DNA from: Nitrospira sp.
Lineage (GTDB): Bacteria > Nitrospirota > Nitrospiria > Nitrospirales > Nitrospiraceae
Assembly (NCBI GenBank): GCA_024760545.1
Contig: CP060501.1
Location: 1,277,501 to 1,341,500 of the forward strand
Reading direction: 5' to 3'
Length of the DNA: 64,000 nucleotides
Positions 1 through 8,586 of the stretch are shown here, piece by piece (the first letter of the stretch is position 1; each line of letters begins with the position of its first letter). A program made the position numbers and the translations under genes. The notes under the pieces are model-generated. The model was not told the DNA's origin, did no database searches, and saw only the letters and a program-made list of their open reading frames with translations.

Positions 1-168
1 TAGATTTTCTATCGAACCGGCAGGTCCAGGTCTCAATATGAGATCCGTCCATTTTGAGATTGATTGTAAAAATTATTCATAACTAATAGGGAATTCCTCT
101 CCTTCGTTTCGTCCTTCTTCATAGAACTCACTCCTGCACTATTGCCGACGATGGAAAAGGAGATACAC

Positions 169-2721
169 ATGGGTCGAATCAAGGCGTCATGTTTCGTTCT
201 CGTTGGATTATTATTTCTGGGATTGGGGAATCTCCCAAAGGCGGCTGCTGAGATCCCGGTCGAGTTGCCTCCTGAGGCTGTGACCTTCGATATACCGCGT
301 CAACCGCTTCCACAGGCGCTCGAATCATTTCGAAGCCAAAGTGCCGTCCGTTATTTGGCGAGAACGGACCTTATTCAAGATCAACAATCCGCTGCTGTGG
401 TTGGCCAATACTCCCCGGAAGTCGCGCTGAGACTACTCCTTGTTGGAACAGGCCTGACTTATCGTGTTGTTGGACCGGATTCCGTTACCATTGAAAGTGC
501 GCCAGCAGCCCAAGCTCTCGCTGAAGAAGTGCTTCCACAGCCACCCATAGAGGATCAAAAGCCGCTGAAGATTCCATTGACTGAAATTATCGGGACTGCA
601 CCGACAGCCCTGGACCATATCCCCGGTTCGGGGAAGGTGATCACGGCAGAGTCCATCCAGAACAACCACCGATTTACGATCAACGAAACCTTGAGAGAGG
701 TGCCGGGCGTTCATGTGCGCGACGAGGACGGCTTAGGCATCAGGCCCAACATCGGTATCCGTGGCCTAGATCCGACCCGTAGCCGAAAGGTCCACATCAT
801 GGAGGACGGCGTCCCAATCATGCTCATGCCGTACGCCGATCCGTCGTCATATTATTTCCCGCCGATTTTCCGGTTTGACCGAATCGAAGTCCTGAAAGGC
901 AGCGGCCAATTGCTCTATGGACCCCAAACGATCGGAGGTGTCATTAACCTCATTACCCGTATGCCTCCGAAGACTCCAGAAGGTCATTTTCAGGTCTGGG
1001 GCGGCAATCTGAACTACTTGAACACGCACTTCGATTACGGAGGAACCTGGGGAAGAGGCGGCTACCTGGTCGATTACACCCACTATCAAACCGAGACGCC
1101 ACGATTTACCAACATCCGCGCCAGGGTGGATGACTTGACTCTTAAGACAGTCCAGGAATTGAGTGATCGGACACAAATTCTAGCCAAGTTTAACTACTAT
1201 CGCGAGAACTCGGGGATCGGCTACCAGGGGCTCACGCAGGCGGATTGGGCCACCCGAGGCGGAGAGCGGCAGACCCCCTTCACGAACGATCACTTCGACT
1301 TTCTGCGACTCGGCTATCATGTAGCGGTGAACCACATGTTCTCGGCAAATTTGACCTCGACCACCAACTTTTTCGGGCATTACATTCAACGGGACTGGTC
1401 TCGGCAGTCTCAGCAAGGTGTGAACGCCAACGGCGCTGCGGTCGGCGGCATACAAAACGGTAACTCTCTCCCGGCAGACTCCTTCAGTGTTGTACCGGCA
1501 AACCGGCGTTTTACGAATGAGCGGGAATATTGGGTCTGGGGCATCGAACCCCGATTCCACTATCTGCACTCATTGTTGGGAATAAAAGGCGAGGCAGATT
1601 TTGGAGCTCGGTATACCTTCGAGCAATCCGACCGCAAGCAGCTGCTCAATAACCTATCGGGTACAGGATTACCTTCAAGCTGCGTCGTCCCTGCCCCTGG
1701 GACCACTTGTTTGGGAGAAAATAACTTCCGCACGACGAACGCCTATGCTTTTTTTGCTCAAGAGCGGTTGTTCTTCGGCCCATTCACGGTGACACCGGGA
1801 TTCCGCGTCGAACACATCAGCTATGATCAAACAAATCGCCTGGCGAACAGCGGCCAGGGAACATACGGAAAAACCAACTTCACCGAAGTTTTGCCGGGAG
1901 TCGGCGTGACTTACTCTCCCTTCACGAACAACACGATCTTTTTCGGTGCCCATCGCGGCATGTCACCTCCACTCATTTCAGACGCCATTACCGGCACTGG
2001 ACAAGTAGTCGACCTTGGACCGGAACTGAACTGGACCTATGAATTGGGGGTGCGGGGTAACCTGACGCCGTGGTTCGGATATTCAATTACCGGGTATCAG
2101 ATGGACTTCGACAATCAAATTATTTCTCAATCCGTTGCCGGTGGCACCGGCGCGACCTTGACCAGCGCCGGGAAAACGCAACATCGTGGAGCCGAAGTTG
2201 CCGCGCAGCTGGATATATTGGACGCCGTGACCGGACGGAATGACGATCAAGATATCACCCTCGATCTCAACTACACCTGGGTCGCTCAAGCCGACTTTAG
2301 AGGAATACGTAATAGCTCCCTCGCGGCTTCCGCCCTGCTGCCCGGTGAATCGGCAATCTTCAATACCAGTGGAAACCGCCTGCCCTACTCTCCGGAACAC
2401 TTGATCTCAGCCGGGATCGGTTATGCCAACCGAGCCTTCAGCCTCGGGGCGTTTAACGCCAGAGTAGAAACCCAATGCGTCAGCGATCAATTCGCCGACG
2501 ACCGCAATACCGTCATTCCGACCCCAAACGGACAACGTGGTATTGTGCGGGGTTGGTGCATGCTCAACGCCTCCGTCAATCAACACGTCAAGAGGATCAA
2601 TACGACCTTTTTCTTCACGGGGAAGAATATGCTCGGACAGGACGTCATCATGGACCGTACCCGAGGTATTTACCCCGGCCTCCCGGCGCTCTGGCAAGCC
2701 GGAGCACGTTGGACATTCTAA
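169..2721 (+). CDS. TonB-dependent outer-membrane receptor with STN domain (FecA-type)
   Basis: Outer-membrane active transporter of about 850 residues, energised by TonB, probably for a ferric chelate. In order: a signal peptide (about residues 8-28), an STN domain (about 35-105, the signalling domain of FecA/FpvA-type receptors), a plug (about 150-265, with 'NIGIRGLDPTRS'), then a long beta-barrel ending in 'ARWTF' with the usual C-terminal Phe. An upstream TTG at 142 is open, but ATG 169 is preferred because AAAAGGAG sits just before it. No FecI sigma or FecR anti-sigma gene is adjacent, so the STN domain has no visible partner here. The AT-rich leader (about 60-95) could hold a weak Fur site, but the match is poor. 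The iron substrate is inferred from the neighbourhood. Confidence 0.93.
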   Translation: MGRIKASCFVLVGLLFLGLGNLPKAAAEIPVELPPEAVTFDIPRQPLPQALESFRSQSAVRYLARTDLIQDQQSAAVVGQYSPEVALRLLLVGTGLTYRVVGPDSVTIESAPAAQALAEEVLPQPPIEDQKPLKIPLTEIIGTAPTALDHIPGSGKVITAESIQNNHRFTINETLREVPGVHVRDEDGLGIRPNIGIRGLDPTRSRKVHIMEDGVPIMLMPYADPSSYYFPPIFRFDRIEVLKGSGQLLYGPQTIGGVINLITRMPPKTPEGHFQVWGGNLNYLNTHFDYGGTWGRGGYLVDYTHYQTETPRFTNIRARVDDLTLKTVQELSDRTQILAKFNYYRENSGIGYQGLTQADWATRGGERQTPFTNDHFDFLRLGYHVAVNHMFSANLTSTTNFFGHYIQRDWSRQSQQGVNANGAAVGGIQNGNSLPADSFSVVPANRRFTNEREYWVWGIEPRFHYLHSLLGIKGEADFGARYTFEQSDRKQLLNNLSGTGLPSSCVVPAPGTTCLGENNFRTTNAYAFFAQERLFFGPFTVTPGFRVEHISYDQTNRLANSGQGTYGKTNFTEVLPGVGVTYSPFTNNTIFFGAHRGMSPPLISDAITGTGQVVDLGPELNWTYELGVRGNLTPWFGYSITGYQMDFDNQIISQSVAGGTGATLTSAGKTQHRGAEVAAQLDILDAVTGRNDDQDITLDLNYTWVAQADFRGIRNSSLAASALLPGESAIFNTSGNRLPYSPEHLISAGIGYANRAFSLGAFNARVETQCVSDQFADDRNTVIPTPNGQRGIVRGWCMLNASVNQHVKRINTTFFFTGKNMLGQDVIMDRTRGIYPGLPALWQAGARWTF

Positions 2722-2733
2722 TGGATGGACCGT

Positions 2734-2763
2734 CGGGCAGCCGCAAGCATGTGGCTGCCCGGT
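2734..2763 (+). terminator. Hairpin after the TonB receptor gene
   Basis: Arms CGGGCAGCC and GGCTGCCCG form a perfect stem around an 11-base loop, starting 14 bases after the receptor stop codon. There is no T-run, so it is a possible weak terminator or an mRNA 3' end stabiliser. The rest of the gap up to 2896 shows nothing I recognise. Confidence 0.45.
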
Positions 2764-2896
2764 ACGAACCTGCGCCGCTATAAAATTTCAATCACTTTCC
2801 ATCACGGATGGGGCTCATGCCCTCGGGGAGGTTTACGGTCTCTGCAAGCAACCGGTTGGATGCTTTTATTGTCCTATGCGGACATAGACCCATTTT

Positions 2897-3922
2897 TCAT
2901 GGGGCACGCAGCCTGTCTTGAAGCCCAGACGATACGGTCACCCTTCCTTCACCATCGATAATGATAGCTTCAACGTCCGGTAAGTGCTCCACCAAAGCCA
3001 TTCCTCGCTCAGGGCCCAACACAAAGATCCCCGTATCCAGTCCATCGGCCATCACGCCTTCCTTGGCAATGACCGTGACGCTCTGACAAGCACGTGCCGG
3101 TTGCAACGTGTGTGGATCCAAGATGTGATGATAGCGGACTCCATCCCGTTCGAAGAACCGTTCGTAATCACCTGCCGTTGAAATCGCTTCATCCTTTAAG
3201 TCGATGACGGCGATCAATGTACCTTCTTCACGTGGGTGCCTGATCCCTACCGAAAACCCGGCTCCGTCCGGCAAGCTGCCGAAGGTCTTGATGTCTCCCG
3301 ATAAGGCAACCACGCCGCCCCTGGCCCCTACCCGCTTCATCTCCTCCACTGCCCGATCGGCCGCATACCCCTTGCCAATCCCGCCGACATCGATGCGCAT
3401 CCCCTTAAGCGGCAGATAAATCGTTCTTCGCTCTCTATCAAATTGAATACTGGTCCAATCGACGAGCAGCTTCAGCTGTTGCAACTCCTTATCACCGGGA
3501 ATGCGTTGCTCCTCGGTCACACTCCAGGCTTCAACCGCAGGGCCAAGAGCAATATTGAACCCACCATGTGTGAGCGCTGCGATATCCAGAGCTTTGAGCA
3601 CCAATTGGAATGTATCAGGGCTCACCTGCACCGGCCGATGGCCCGCCTGTGCATTCACCTGCGAGAGTTCACTGTCAGAACGCCAGGTGCTCAGTAACTG
3701 TTCAAGCCGCTTGATTTCATCGAATGCGGCCTGTACGGCCCGATCGCCCACGTTTTTGTCGGAAGCGACAGCCGTGACTGTAACGAGAGTGCCCATGTGC
3801 ATCTGGATACGTTTCGAGACAATGGGCGGGGACGCGGGTCGTATTTCTACACAGCTGGCCACCATAGGAATGATGAAACAGAGCATGCTTACGGAAATGG
3901 TATGAAGATGAGGCATTTTCAT
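2897..3922 (-). CDS. apbE: ApbE, FAD:protein FMN transferase (lipoprotein)
   Basis: Attaches FMN covalently to Thr/Ser of exported flavoproteins, using FAD and Mg2+, on the periplasmic side. About 341 residues, normal for the family. Family motifs are visible: 'MGTLVTVTA' near the start of the domain, 'DVGGIGKGYAADRAVEEM', 'ALSGDIKTFG', 'ISTAGDYERFF' and 'HHILDPHT'. The N-terminus is a lipoprotein signal with lipobox 'VASC'. The reading frame is open far upstream (to 4297), but ATG 3922 gives the signal peptide and has GAGG eight bases before it. It lies 13 bases after the lipoprotein gene at 3936-4550, likely one operon. A candidate substrate, the FMN-binding protein at 6986-7657 with 'SGATMS', lies on the other strand 3 kb away. 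Confidence 0.93.
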   Translation of the reverse strand: MKMPHLHTISVSMLCFIIPMVASCVEIRPASPPIVSKRIQMHMGTLVTVTAVASDKNVGDRAVQAAFDEIKRLEQLLSTWRSDSELSQVNAQAGHRPVQVSPDTFQLVLKALDIAALTHGGFNIALGPAVEAWSVTEEQRIPGDKELQQLKLLVDWTSIQFDRERRTIYLPLKGMRIDVGGIGKGYAADRAVEEMKRVGARGGVVALSGDIKTFGSLPDGAGFSVGIRHPREEGTLIAVIDLKDEAISTAGDYERFFERDGVRYHHILDPHTLQPARACQSVTVIAKEGVMADGLDTGIFVLGPERGMALVEHLPDVEAIIIDGEGRVTVSSGLQDRLRAP

Positions 3923-3935
3923 TGTGACCTCGTCC

Positions 3936-4550
3936 TTACCACCAGTGCCGGCGGAAATATCTCGAATACCGAGGATAAGGCATGACCTCGTAAAGCCGCG
4001 CTTCCATCTGTGACGGCTGCGGAAGCGTTTCGACCATGGAACGCTTATCGAAGATCGGATACTGATCATCGAGAAAATCCCGCACCCCTGCCGTTTCTGC
4101 TTGATCAGCAACCACAGAGACCGTAACCATCCGCCCGTAGCGTGGCGAATCGACTCCGAATCGCCAGGTCCCAACATACGTAATAGCACCGGCGTCAACG
4201 GAAAGTGCCATAGACAAATCGGCCATGGACATGAACGGGCCTTCCCTAATCTGGACTCGGGTGAGTTGATACCTTCCGGGAGGCAAACTGACCGCAAAGC
4301 GTTGATCTGGAGACTCGATCTCCACCTGAAAGCGCTTTAAAGAATCCTGGTTTTCCAATTCAAGAAACCGAACTTGAGGCATATACCGACGAGACCGTTC
4401 CCCTGTTAGGACAGTAAAGACCCTCCCCACAACCAAGTTGCCCGTGACCTGATCTTGATGGACCAGTGAAGGCAATTCCGTCGCGCAGCCTGCCACACTC
4501 AGAATTAAGCCCCCGAGTAAACCTCTTTGCAACATCGGGATCGTCTTCAT
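3936..4550 (-). CDS. Hypothetical lipoprotein co-transcribed with apbE
   Basis: About 204 residues starting 'MKTIPMLQRGLLGG' with lipobox 'LSVAGC', so probably a membrane-anchored lipoprotein. The middle ('SLPPGRYQLTRVQI') looks like a small beta-sandwich of the kind found in carboxypeptidase-regulatory-like folds, but I do not recognise the family. ATG 4550 is chosen over TTG 4595 because it gives a clean signal peptide; TATAAT lies 5 bases before the ATG, so the message may have a very short leader. Position as first gene of the unit with apbE, and divergent from a Fur-type box, suggests an iron-linked role; this is inference. Confidence 0.7.
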   Translation of the reverse strand: MKTIPMLQRGLLGGLILSVAGCATELPSLVHQDQVTGNLVVGRVFTVLTGERSRRYMPQVRFLELENQDSLKRFQVEIESPDQRFAVSLPPGRYQLTRVQIREGPFMSMADLSMALSVDAGAITYVGTWRFGVDSPRYGRMVTVSVVADQAETAGVRDFLDDQYPIFDKRSMVETLPQPSQMEARLYEVMPYPRYSRYFRRHWW

Positions 4551-4609
4551 ACGAAAATTATAAGACAAGCTGCCAGGGAATGGCAGGTCGCTCAATGAAA
4601 ATTAATCAC

Positions 4610-4650
4610 TTGACAGACGAATACTGATGGAGATATTAATAATCGTTCTC
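4610..4650 (+). promoter_or_regulatory. Promoter overlapped by a Fur-type box (copy 1)
   Basis: A perfect -35 TTGACA (4610-4615), an 18-base spacer and TATTAA (4634-4639) precede the Com-like gene at 4679. GATATTAATAATCGTTCTC (4632-4650) matches the classical 19-base Fur consensus at 15 positions and covers the -10, as expected for repression by iron-loaded Fur. The same 19 bases occur at 10558-10576 with the same -35 and spacing. The site lies between divergent genes and could also control the lipoprotein-apbE unit. Confidence 0.7.
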
Positions 4651-4678
4651 AATTTAGGGGCGTCAGTCACCGCGCACG

Positions 4679-4858
4679 ATGGCTATCACAAAAACTCCCT
4701 CACTGGAATGCAATCACGCTTTGGAAACACGCTGTGAGTGTGGACAATTGATCGCCAAGGTTTGCGGGCAAGGGCTGGAACTGAAATGTAAACGTTGCAA
4801 GCGTATGGTCATGATCCCCTTTTCATCCATCGAAGGATGGGAGGCTTTTTCAGCCTAG
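4679..4858 (+). CDS. Com-like zinc-ribbon small protein (copy 1)
   Basis: A 59-residue protein with two cysteine pairs, 'CEC' (19-21) and 'CKRC' (37-40), plus Cys29, in the pattern of the Mu Com family: small zinc fingers that bind nucleic acid; phage Com activates translation of mom. There is no mom-like gene here, so its role in this cell is unknown. It is nearly identical to the protein at 10604-10783: the stretch from 'ALETRCECGQLIAKVCGQGL' through 'ELKCKRCKR' is unchanged. It is preceded by a TTGACA promoter with an overlapping Fur-type box and followed by the porin gene 121 bases on. No clear ribosome-binding site is seen before the ATG. Confidence 0.75.
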   Translation: MAITKTPSLECNHALETRCECGQLIAKVCGQGLELKCKRCKRMVMIPFSSIEGWEAFSA

Positions 4859-4979
4859 TCCCAAGTTGTTCAAGGAGGCCTATGTAGCTGCTCCAATCAT
4901 TTCATTCCGCTATTGCACAAGACCAGAGACCACCGAGTCCCGAGTCACACCACAACTTTAAACACGCTGGAGGATACCG

Positions 4980-6473
4980 ATGAAGATGCGGTCAATCCTC
5001 GGGACTCTCGTGATCATCTGCTTACCGGCTATGCCGGCACTAGCGGAAAACTTGACCCCTGAGGAAATCAAAAAAATGGTCGACGAAGCAGTGGAAAAAC
5101 GTTTGCAAGAACATGAACGGCGGGAAGGATCTATGGAACGCCGAGAAGGGCCGGCCGCACCAACCGCTGAACCCGGAATCGGTGCCCTTCCAGAGGTTGG
5201 CAGAGAACGCCGGGCAGATCAGCCACAGCCCTTATCGTTTGGAACAAGCGGATCTGGACGGCTCATCTACGCCAAACCATTCGTGTCGTTCCCGAAGGCC
5301 ATCGTCGGCGGCTATTTTGACATTCAATATCGTGCCCACCGTAAACCGGTGCTTGAATCAGGATTTGAAGACATACGAAATAGTCAGGGGACAACGAATG
5401 GCTTCGATCAGCAACGATTCGTTCCATTCATCTATGCGGACATCACCGAACATGTGAAATTTGCTTCTGAAATTGAGATTGAACACGGGATCAGAGCGAC
5501 GAATGACGTTGAAATCAGCTTAGAGTTCGCCCACATCGACTACTTGATCCATGAAAAGGTCAACCTGCGAGGCGGGATCATTCTGATTCCCCTCGGCAAG
5601 TTTAACTTGCTGCACGATTCACCGCTAAACGACTTGACCGATCGGCCGATGGTCAGCCAATTCATCATCCCATCAACTCTGTCAGAGACGGGCGCCGGTC
5701 TCTACGGAACGTTCTATCCCGGTCGAACCGGCAAACTGGATTATGAGGTCTATGTTACGACCGGTCCCTGCGGCTATGGCAATGATGGGGAGCCGAGAGT
5801 AAACGAAGAAACCGGCACAAAAGAAGCCCGCCAGCGAAAATGTGGCTCCGCCGATGGACTGGACATTAATAACGGGAAAACGGTTTCCGGTCGTCTGGCT
5901 TTTAGCCCTGTGCTAGGGGTCGAAATCGCTGGGTCCGGTTATTTTGGAAATCGATCGCCCACCAGCTACAACCCGCTGAGTATTTTTGCCATAGACTGGA
6001 CTCTTCAAAAGGGACCGTTTGAACTCATCGGTGAAGCAGCCTGGGCGTATGCGAGAAATAACACGCGAGCTATTCCGGGAAGTACGTTCCAGGGTATTTC
6101 TCCAGGAAGCTTACTGACTGGCGTGGGCACACTGAACCCACTGGGCACCCCCCCTGAAAGGCTGCAGGGATTTTATGTCCAAGGCAACTACCACTTCATG
6201 CCTTCGTTTTTGACAAAACTCTCGCCAAAGCGTTTCGGGGAAGGTTCGACATTCACCGGTGTGATCCGATACGACAGAGTCAATTTGAACTTAGGGAACA
6301 AGGGAGAGAACATGGGTGAGCTCGAGCAAATTTCGTTCGGCTTGAACTACCGACCGGTCGAAGATGCGGTGTTCAAGATAAGTTATCAATACCTGCCCAA
6401 ATCGTTTAATCCAAACAACGGGCAACGCGTTCATGACAGTGCACTTGTCATTTCGGCAGCAACATATTTTTAA
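4980..6473 (+). CDS. Outer-membrane porin with N-terminal coiled coil
   Basis: About 497 residues: signal peptide ending 'PALA', a charged, coiled-coil-like segment ('EEIKKMVDEAVEKRLQEHER', about 25-45), a Pro/Ala-rich linker, then a beta-barrel with alternating aromatic strands ending in 'ATYF'. The layout resembles phosphate-selective (OprO/OprP-type) and related porins; substrate cannot be told from sequence. An internal pair of Cys ('GPCGYG', 'QRKCGS') may form an extracellular-loop disulfide. CTGGAGGA precedes the ATG. It sits downstream of a Fur-box gene in a cluster with lipoprotein and flavin genes, so an iron or metal role is possible but unproven. Confidence 0.8.
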   Translation: MKMRSILGTLVIICLPAMPALAENLTPEEIKKMVDEAVEKRLQEHERREGSMERREGPAAPTAEPGIGALPEVGRERRADQPQPLSFGTSGSGRLIYAKPFVSFPKAIVGGYFDIQYRAHRKPVLESGFEDIRNSQGTTNGFDQQRFVPFIYADITEHVKFASEIEIEHGIRATNDVEISLEFAHIDYLIHEKVNLRGGIILIPLGKFNLLHDSPLNDLTDRPMVSQFIIPSTLSETGAGLYGTFYPGRTGKLDYEVYVTTGPCGYGNDGEPRVNEETGTKEARQRKCGSADGLDINNGKTVSGRLAFSPVLGVEIAGSGYFGNRSPTSYNPLSIFAIDWTLQKGPFELIGEAAWAYARNNTRAIPGSTFQGISPGSLLTGVGTLNPLGTPPERLQGFYVQGNYHFMPSFLTKLSPKRFGEGSTFTGVIRYDRVNLNLGNKGENMGELEQISFGLNYRPVEDAVFKISYQYLPKSFNPNNGQRVHDSALVISAATYF

Positions 6474-6480
6474 GAACTCA

Positions 6481-6506
6481 GGGAGGCCGGCCCGTACCGG
6501 CCTCCC
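6481..6506 (+). terminator. GC-rich hairpin after the porin gene
   Basis: Perfect 10-base arms GGGAGGCCGG and CCGGCCTCCC with a 6-base loop begin 8 bases after the porin stop. There is no T-run, so it could be a partial terminator or 3' stabiliser within the longer unit that continues at 6534. Confidence 0.55.
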
Positions 6507-6533
6507 CTAACCCGAAATCATGAGAATTGATCC

Positions 6534-6989
6534 ATGCGAGTGATTGTTCTCCTTCTGTGTTTAACGTTCGCAGCCTGTGCATCCTTAAGCGGTGGGCGGG
6601 ATCAGTATTTTGTCTGCCCATACGACACCGTCTGGGAAGCGACTGCGGAAACGATGAAGGGCTATTCGGTCACGTCTGAAAATAAAAGCAATGGAACGAT
6701 TGAGACCGCCTGGGTCGAAATGGAAGGGAAAAGACGACCCTATGGAATTTTTGGACGGGAGGGATTCGGCAACCGCGAACGGGCGCGGCTGACGATCGCC
6801 GTCAAGCAAGATCATGACGTGTCTTCGGTGAATGTGCTGGAAACCCGTCAACGATGGCATGCCAGGGGCGGGGTATCTCAGCAGGCAACACGATGGTGGC
6901 CGGTCGAGCCATCGGAAGAAGTGATGGAAGAGGTCACTGAAAAACTCAATGTGCGTCTCAAAGAAAAAGGTTGCGCGGTGTCACCATGA
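6534..6989 (+). CDS. Small hypothetical lipoprotein
   Basis: 151 residues with a short signal and lipobox 'FAAC' (Cys at 15). The mature part begins 'SLSGGRDQYFVCPYDTVWEA', which resembles the start of small envelope lipoproteins with a BamC-like alpha/beta fold ('VWEATAETMKGYSVTSENK'), but no confident family match is made. The last bases overlap the next start codon as ATGA, which predicts translational coupling to the FMN-binding protein. Its position between porin and flavoprotein suggests it serves the same envelope system. Confidence 0.72.
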   Translation: MRVIVLLLCLTFAACASLSGGRDQYFVCPYDTVWEATAETMKGYSVTSENKSNGTIETAWVEMEGKRRPYGIFGREGFGNRERARLTIAVKQDHDVSSVNVLETRQRWHARGGVSQQATRWWPVEPSEEVMEEVTEKLNVRLKEKGCAVSP

Positions 6990-7657
6990 TTATCGGCTTC
7001 GTCTGCTTGTTCATCACCTTGTCCCTGATGCCGACTCCATCGATCGGTGCCGAACGGATTTGGGACAGCGATCTTAAGCGCTATTTGACCGACCAAGAAA
7101 TGAACATGGCTGAGGTCTACTTAAGGGAGGAAGAAGGCATCAAGCTCATGCTGCCGAACTCCGAACGGATTCGGAAGGATGTCATCAGGCTCGGCTCCGA
7201 GAAAAAGTCTCTTATCCAGGACCGGATCGGCTGGAAGTTTCCGGAAGAGTCTTTCGAGATCTACATCGGTGAAACCGGAGATCAGGTCGACGGCTATGCG
7301 GTCGTCCAAAATACCATCGGCAAACATAAACCGATGACGTATATGGTCGGTGTCGATAACAAGGGTTTGGTATCCGATATTGAGCTCCTTGTGTTTCGGG
7401 AAGCGCGTGGGAGCGAAGTTCGTCAGAAGCGATTCAACGCCCAGTATGAGGGCAAATCCGTTCTCGATCCGGTTCGGATCAACAAAGACATCATCAATAT
7501 CAGCGGCGCCACAATGTCCGTGCGTTCAATGAGTGCAGGCATTAAACGCGTCCTTGTGTTGATCGATGAGTTCTACTTGAAGCCGGCCGGGATCGGCAGC
7601 GACACACTGGCCGCCAAAAAAGACAGGGGTTTGTTGCCGTCCATATTTGGGAACTAG
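6986..7657 (+). CDS. FMN-binding domain protein with covalent flavinylation motif
   Basis: Exported protein of 223 residues: signal peptide (1-22, ending 'SIGA') and an FMN-binding domain over about 85-195. The segment 'NISGATMSVRSM' contains S173-G-A-T-x-S178, fitting the ApbE target consensus in which the final Thr/Ser carries FMN; this is the same domain type as NqrC/RnfG and NosR. ATG 6986 is chosen because it overlaps the previous stop (ATGA). Next gene: a four-helix membrane protein 24 bases downstream. Likely role: a periplasmic one- or two-electron relay between a membrane component and an outer acceptor (inference). Confidence 0.85.
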   Translation: MIIGFVCLFITLSLMPTPSIGAERIWDSDLKRYLTDQEMNMAEVYLREEEGIKLMLPNSERIRKDVIRLGSEKKSLIQDRIGWKFPEESFEIYIGETGDQVDGYAVVQNTIGKHKPMTYMVGVDNKGLVSDIELLVFREARGSEVRQKRFNAQYEGKSVLDPVRINKDIINISGATMSVRSMSAGIKRVLVLIDEFYLKPAGIGSDTLAAKKDRGLLPSIFGN

Positions 7658-7681
7658 ATCGAGCGGACCCCGCGTCCCTGC

Positions 7682-8200
7682 ATGCGAAACTTCAACCAGA
7701 AATTTAAGCTGCGCGATTCCGATCGCCATATTCGGTTGCTGTACACATTGTTCTTGCTCTTGATGTTCGTCGGGTTTTGCTTTTCCTTTTTTTGGGCCCA
7801 TAGCATGACGGGATTGTCACCTCAAGGCATCGCTGAGCACTATCGAGGGTCCGATACGACATTTGGAGAACCCATGTCGTTTCGAGAACTCGCGGAAATC
7901 ACCCACTTCCATCTCTTTACGATGCCGGTCGTGTTCATGATCTTGATCCACGTCATGTATCTGACCGGTGCAAGCCATACGTTGAAAGCGGCAATTACTT
8001 GGGCAGGGTTCGGCGGCGTGATTCTCGATCTCCTGTCGCCATGGCTGATCAGCTATGTCTCACCCATATTCGTCGTTTCGATGCTGATAGGGGATACGCT
8101 GATGACCATCAGCTTTCTGGTCATGATGGTCGTTCCATTGTATGAAATGTGGGTACTTGGGCAGCCGCTCATGGGAGGCAAACCACCGCAAGAATTGTAA
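7682..8200 (+). CDS. Four-helix membrane protein, histidine-rich, partner of the FMN-binding protein
   Basis: 172 residues with about four membrane helices (about 20-38, 78-96, 104-124, 128-152). His40, His75, His77, His90 and His99 lie near helix ends, a layout compatible with b-type haem binding, but no established haem motif is matched. It directly follows the flavinylated protein gene, as membrane cytochrome-like partners often do in extracytosolic flavin electron-transfer loci. No signal peptide and no close family recognised; function is inference from context. Confidence 0.72.
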   Translation: MRNFNQKFKLRDSDRHIRLLYTLFLLLMFVGFCFSFFWAHSMTGLSPQGIAEHYRGSDTTFGEPMSFRELAEITHFHLFTMPVVFMILIHVMYLTGASHTLKAAITWAGFGGVILDLLSPWLISYVSPIFVVSMLIGDTLMTISFLVMMVVPLYEMWVLGQPLMGGKPPQEL

Positions 8201-8249
8201 CCACCGAAGTCACGCACACGTTTTCAGCGGCCAGAGGTTGTGTACACCC

Positions 8250-8295
8250 AGAGCCCAGGATCACACAGAAGGTCCTGGGCTCTGCCGTTTTTTTA
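8250..8295 (+). promoter_or_regulatory. Terminator-like hairpin in the leader of the HD-GYP remnant
   Basis: Arms AGAGCCCAGGA (8250-8260) and TCCTGGGCTCT (8273-8283) are perfectly complementary and are followed by GCCG and a run of seven T (8288-8294), an intrinsic terminator. Immediately after it comes ACGGAGGC and an ATG at 8308. The same arrangement occurs at 10970-11025, so the hairpin travels with the HD gene and may act as an attenuator in its leader, besides ending the upstream unit. Confidence 0.65.
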
Positions 8296-8307
8296 CGGAG
8301 GCAAGTC

Positions 8308-8586
8308 ATGCGTATCGATGCTACAGATCATGTTGAGCCGGCGAGCTTGGCACTCCAGACCATGCTCCTCAAGATTGCCTGGCTTCATGTTCCCGCGTTG
8401 CCCCCAGGAAAGGACGAAAACTGTAACCTTGCGATGAGTATTTCACTGGCAACAACTCCAGCGTGCGACCAACGCCGGAATCGAAACGGGAGGTTCGCCT
8501 CTCCCACTTTATCGGCGAGGGCCTTCACCTCCCGAAGACCCTCGCTGCCTATTGACGTTCCATCAACAGAAAGTGATGCACCATGA
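8308..8586 (+). pseudogene. Decayed copy of the HD-GYP gene (5' end only)
   Basis: The first 35 or so codons ('MRIDATDHVEPASLALQTM') match the start of the HD-GYP protein at 11025 ('MRVYTPDKVEPAVLSIQGM'), including the leader hairpin and GGAGGC site. The similarity then stops, and about 100 bases later the sequence again matches the 3' flank of the intact gene (8488-8545 against 11751-11812). The HD domain has therefore been lost by an internal deletion. The remaining 92-codon frame is open and its TGA overlaps the start codon of the peroxidase gene (ATGA), so it may now serve mainly as a translated leader. The 8201-8582 stretch holds only this remnant and its hairpins. Confidence 0.7.
8488..8545 (+). 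ncRNA. Two-hairpin repeat element, copy 1
   Basis: Hairpin 1: GGGAGG (8488-8493), TTCG loop, CCTCTCCC (8498-8505) with one bulge. Then ACTTTATCG and hairpin 2: GCGAGGG (8515-8521) and CCCTCGC (8539-8545) around a 17-base loop containing TCACCTCCC. Copy 2 at 11751-11812 keeps both stems while the sequence changes (G-C pair to A-T in stem 2), which argues for a conserved RNA structure. Function unknown; the loop resembles the anti-Shine-Dalgarno sequence. Confidence 0.5.

Noticed and set aside
60..95. Possible Fur box ahead of the TonB receptor
   Set aside because: AT-rich but too few matches to the 19-base consensus, unlike the clear sites at 4632 and 10558.
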